Of a stretch of 17,030 bases of DNA, positions 15,706-17,030 are shown piece after piece (position 1 is the stretch's first letter; each line of letters opens with the position of its first letter). Below the pieces are notes generated by a model. The model was not told the origin of the DNA, searched no databases, and saw nothing but the letters and a program-made list of their open reading frames with translations. Both the position numbers and the translations under genes were made by a program. This DNA comes from JALHSW01 sp963720675 (GTDB lineage Bacteria > Actinomycetota > Acidimicrobiia > IMCC26256 > PALSA-555), in contig CAVRGH010000015.1 in NCBI GenBank assembly GCA_963720675.1, positions 1 to 17,030 on the forward strand, written 5' to 3'.

Positions 15706-16865
15706 ACGTCGTGTGCAGCAGCATCGCACCCGCGAGGGGGCCGCCCCCGCCGGTGACGATCCCGACTCGTGCGTCTTCGACCTGGCGGTCACCGCTGCGA
15801 CCCTGGAGCTGGCGGACCGCCTCGGCGACCTGTCCCATCCCGTGGGTACGACCCTCCGACAGGTTCCCCCCGTGCGGGTTCAACGGCAGCCGGCCGCCCG
15901 GCCGCAGGGTTCCGCCCTCGACGAACGGGCCACCCTCGCCGAGCGCGCAGAAGCCCAAGGCCTCGATCCAGCTGAGCGCGATGAAGGTGAAGCCGTCGTA
16001 GAAGCAGGCGACGTCGACGTCGTCGACGCCGAGGTCGCCGGCTCGGGTCCACATGTCGGCTGCCGCGTACTTCGCCGACATGGCGGTGAGCTCGGGCGCC
16101 TGGTCCCAGTCGGGCTTGGGTCCGGGTGCGGTCGGACAGTGCCCGGACGAGCACCGGGCGATGCGGAAGGTCGCGGGCGCGCTCGGGCGTCGTGAGCACG
16201 ACGGCGATGCCGGCGTCGACGGGGTAGTCGGAGTCGAGGAGTCGGATGGGTTCGGACACGAACGGAGACGCGAGGTACTCCTCGATCGTGAACGGCGTCC
16301 GTTGGATCGCACGCTCGTTGCGCGATGCCCACTCGCGGGTGGAGACCGCGATCTCACCGAAGTGCTCGGGTCGCGTCCCGAAGTCGTGCATGTGGCGTTG
16401 TTGGTACATCGCCATCCACTGGCTCGCCATCATCCCGCCGTACGGGACCTTGAACTCCATGTCCGCCGGCATCTGGATGTTCACGGGGATCGCCCCCGCG
16501 CCGTGCGTGCGAGGCCGGGTCATCGAGCGGAACGCGACGACCGTCTCGCACACCCCCGACGCGATCGCGAGTGCGCCTTCGACGACTGCGGTCATCGCCG
16601 CGGGACCGTGGCCGTCGGCGTCGCAGTACCAGCGCACGTTGGTCATCCCGAGCCCGGTGAGGACGTAGGTGGCCGAGACCGACCCCACCATCCCGCCCGG
16701 GTACGTGGCGATGCCGTCCACGTCATCGGGCGTGAGTCCGGCATCGCGGATGGCCAGGAGGCAGGCCTCGAGCGCGAGGTCTCCCTCGCTGCGCCCGGAC
16801 TGCTTCTCGATCGCGGTCCACGCCGATCCGACGAACGCGACCTGGTCGGCGAAGGCGTTGCTCAT
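15704..16865 (-). CDS. Thiolase-fold protein, Ltp2-like aldolase/lipid-transfer type, frame broken by one base
   Basis: Removing one extra base in the run at 16124-16126 (or 16118-16120) joins the first frame, ending about RALSDRT, to GPKPDWDQAPELTAMSAKYA and gives a 386-residue protein, the same length as mycobacterial Ltp2. It has the non-decarboxylating SCP2-thiolase layout, but catalytic thiolase residues are missing. The nucleophile region reads YCDADGHGPAAM without a clear CxxG match, the HEAF histidine is replaced by Tyr289 in CFYDGFTF, and the second Cys motif reads VTGGGGPLAGA. LNPHGGNLSEGRTHGMG replaces the usual NxxGG(A/G)xxxGHPxG. These changes fit the Ltp2 aldolase group, which cleaves a beta-hydroxyacyl-CoA by retro-aldol chemistry with a DUF35 partner, here probably 13909-14310. 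The ATG at 16865 lacks a ribosome binding site but has TATCGT 8 bases upstream, which suggests a leaderless transcript. Confidence 0.82.
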
Positions 16866-16914
16866 CCCGTGCGACGATACTCAGGTCGACGCCACGACGA
16901 ACACGGAGTGTGCG
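16866..16914. promoter_or_regulatory. Short divergent promoter region
   Basis: Forty-nine bases separate the start of the Ltp2-like gene (minus) from the SDR gene (plus). On the minus strand TATCGT (plus 16874-16879) lies 8 bases before the ATG, a spacing that fits a leaderless start. On the plus strand GGAG (16905-16908) is the ribosome binding site of the SDR gene. Any plus-strand promoter would have to overlap the minus one. Confidence 0.35.
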
Positions 16915-17030
16915 ATGGAAGACGGTTGGAGCTACGAGGGGCGACGCGTGCTCGTGACCGGAGCCGCGTCGGGGATGGGCGAGGCGACGGCCCGCCTCGT
17001 TGCCGGCCGGGGAGCCGAGGTCCTCGCGGT
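16915..17030 (+). CDS. Short-chain dehydrogenase/reductase, N-terminal part (cut by window edge)
   Basis: The first 38 residues are visible: MEDGWSYEGRRVLVTGAASG, then MGEATARLVAGRGAEVLAV. The TGxxxGxG nucleotide-binding motif (TGAASGMG) after the first beta strand, followed by the next helix and strand, is diagnostic of classical SDR enzymes. The catalytic Ser-Tyr-Lys residues lie beyond the edge. The ATG has GGAG (16905-16908) 6 bases upstream. An NAD(P)-dependent alcohol or hydroxyacyl-CoA dehydrogenase would suit the cluster, but the substrate is unknown. Confidence 0.85.
   Translation, partial: MEDGWSYEGRRVLVTGAASGMGEATARLVAGRGAEVLA

Noticed and set aside
1..17030. CRISPR array, insertion sequence, tRNA/rRNA or attachment site
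   Set aside because: I saw no regularly spaced repeats, transposase or integrase motifs, terminal inverted repeats or recognisable stable RNA sequence. The coding density and composition are even throughout.

Overview
The window is about 17 kb of very GC-rich DNA. GTG starts are frequent, genes overlap by four bases, and the protein families are typical of Actinomycetota. An uncultured actinobacterium (mycobacterium-like or Acidimicrobiia-like) is the best guess; this is an inference from base composition and gene content, because no rRNA or other phylogenetic marker is present. No tRNA, rRNA, CRISPR array, insertion sequence or phage gene was seen.

Almost every gene belongs to CoA-ester catabolism. 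From left to right: (1) a minus-strand pair, an enoyl-CoA hydratase followed by the start of an alpha/beta hydrolase cut by the window edge; (2) a divergent plus-strand pair, an uncharacterised Trp/Tyr-rich protein and a PPOX/FDOR-type flavin or F420 split-barrel protein; (3) a minus-strand operon of two adjacent acyl-CoA dehydrogenases and a PaaG-like enoyl-CoA isomerase/hydratase; (4) a long plus-strand operon (5964-13852) of cytochrome P450, amidohydrolase-2 protein, FAD-dependent oxidoreductase, acyl-CoA ligase, small four-helix membrane protein and a two-domain acyl-CoA dehydrogenase; (5) a DUF35 zinc-ribbon/OB protein, divergent from a double-hotdog MaoC-type dehydratase; (6) an Ltp2-like thiolase-fold protein, divergent from an SDR cut by the right edge.

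Together they could form a route that hydroxylates or oxidises a hydrophobic substrate (P450, FAD enzyme), activates it as a CoA ester (ligase), desaturates it (heteromeric or fused acyl-CoA dehydrogenases), hydrates it (MaoC, crotonases) and cleaves it by a retro-aldol step (DUF35 plus Ltp2-like protein). This toolkit resembles actinobacterial steroid side-chain degradation (FadE28/29, FadE34, ChsH1/ChsH2, Ltp2), but no ring-degrading steroid gene is in view, so the substrate is unknown.

Two observations stand out. First, at least eight single- or double-base frame breaks lie in five otherwise intact genes. That pattern points to sequence or assembly error more than gene decay, and several gene coordinates below are given across such breaks. 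Second, a nearly perfect 23-bp palindrome lies between the divergent DUF35 and MaoC genes and overlaps a probable leaderless promoter. It is a strong candidate operator for a TetR-type repressor that is not encoded in the window.
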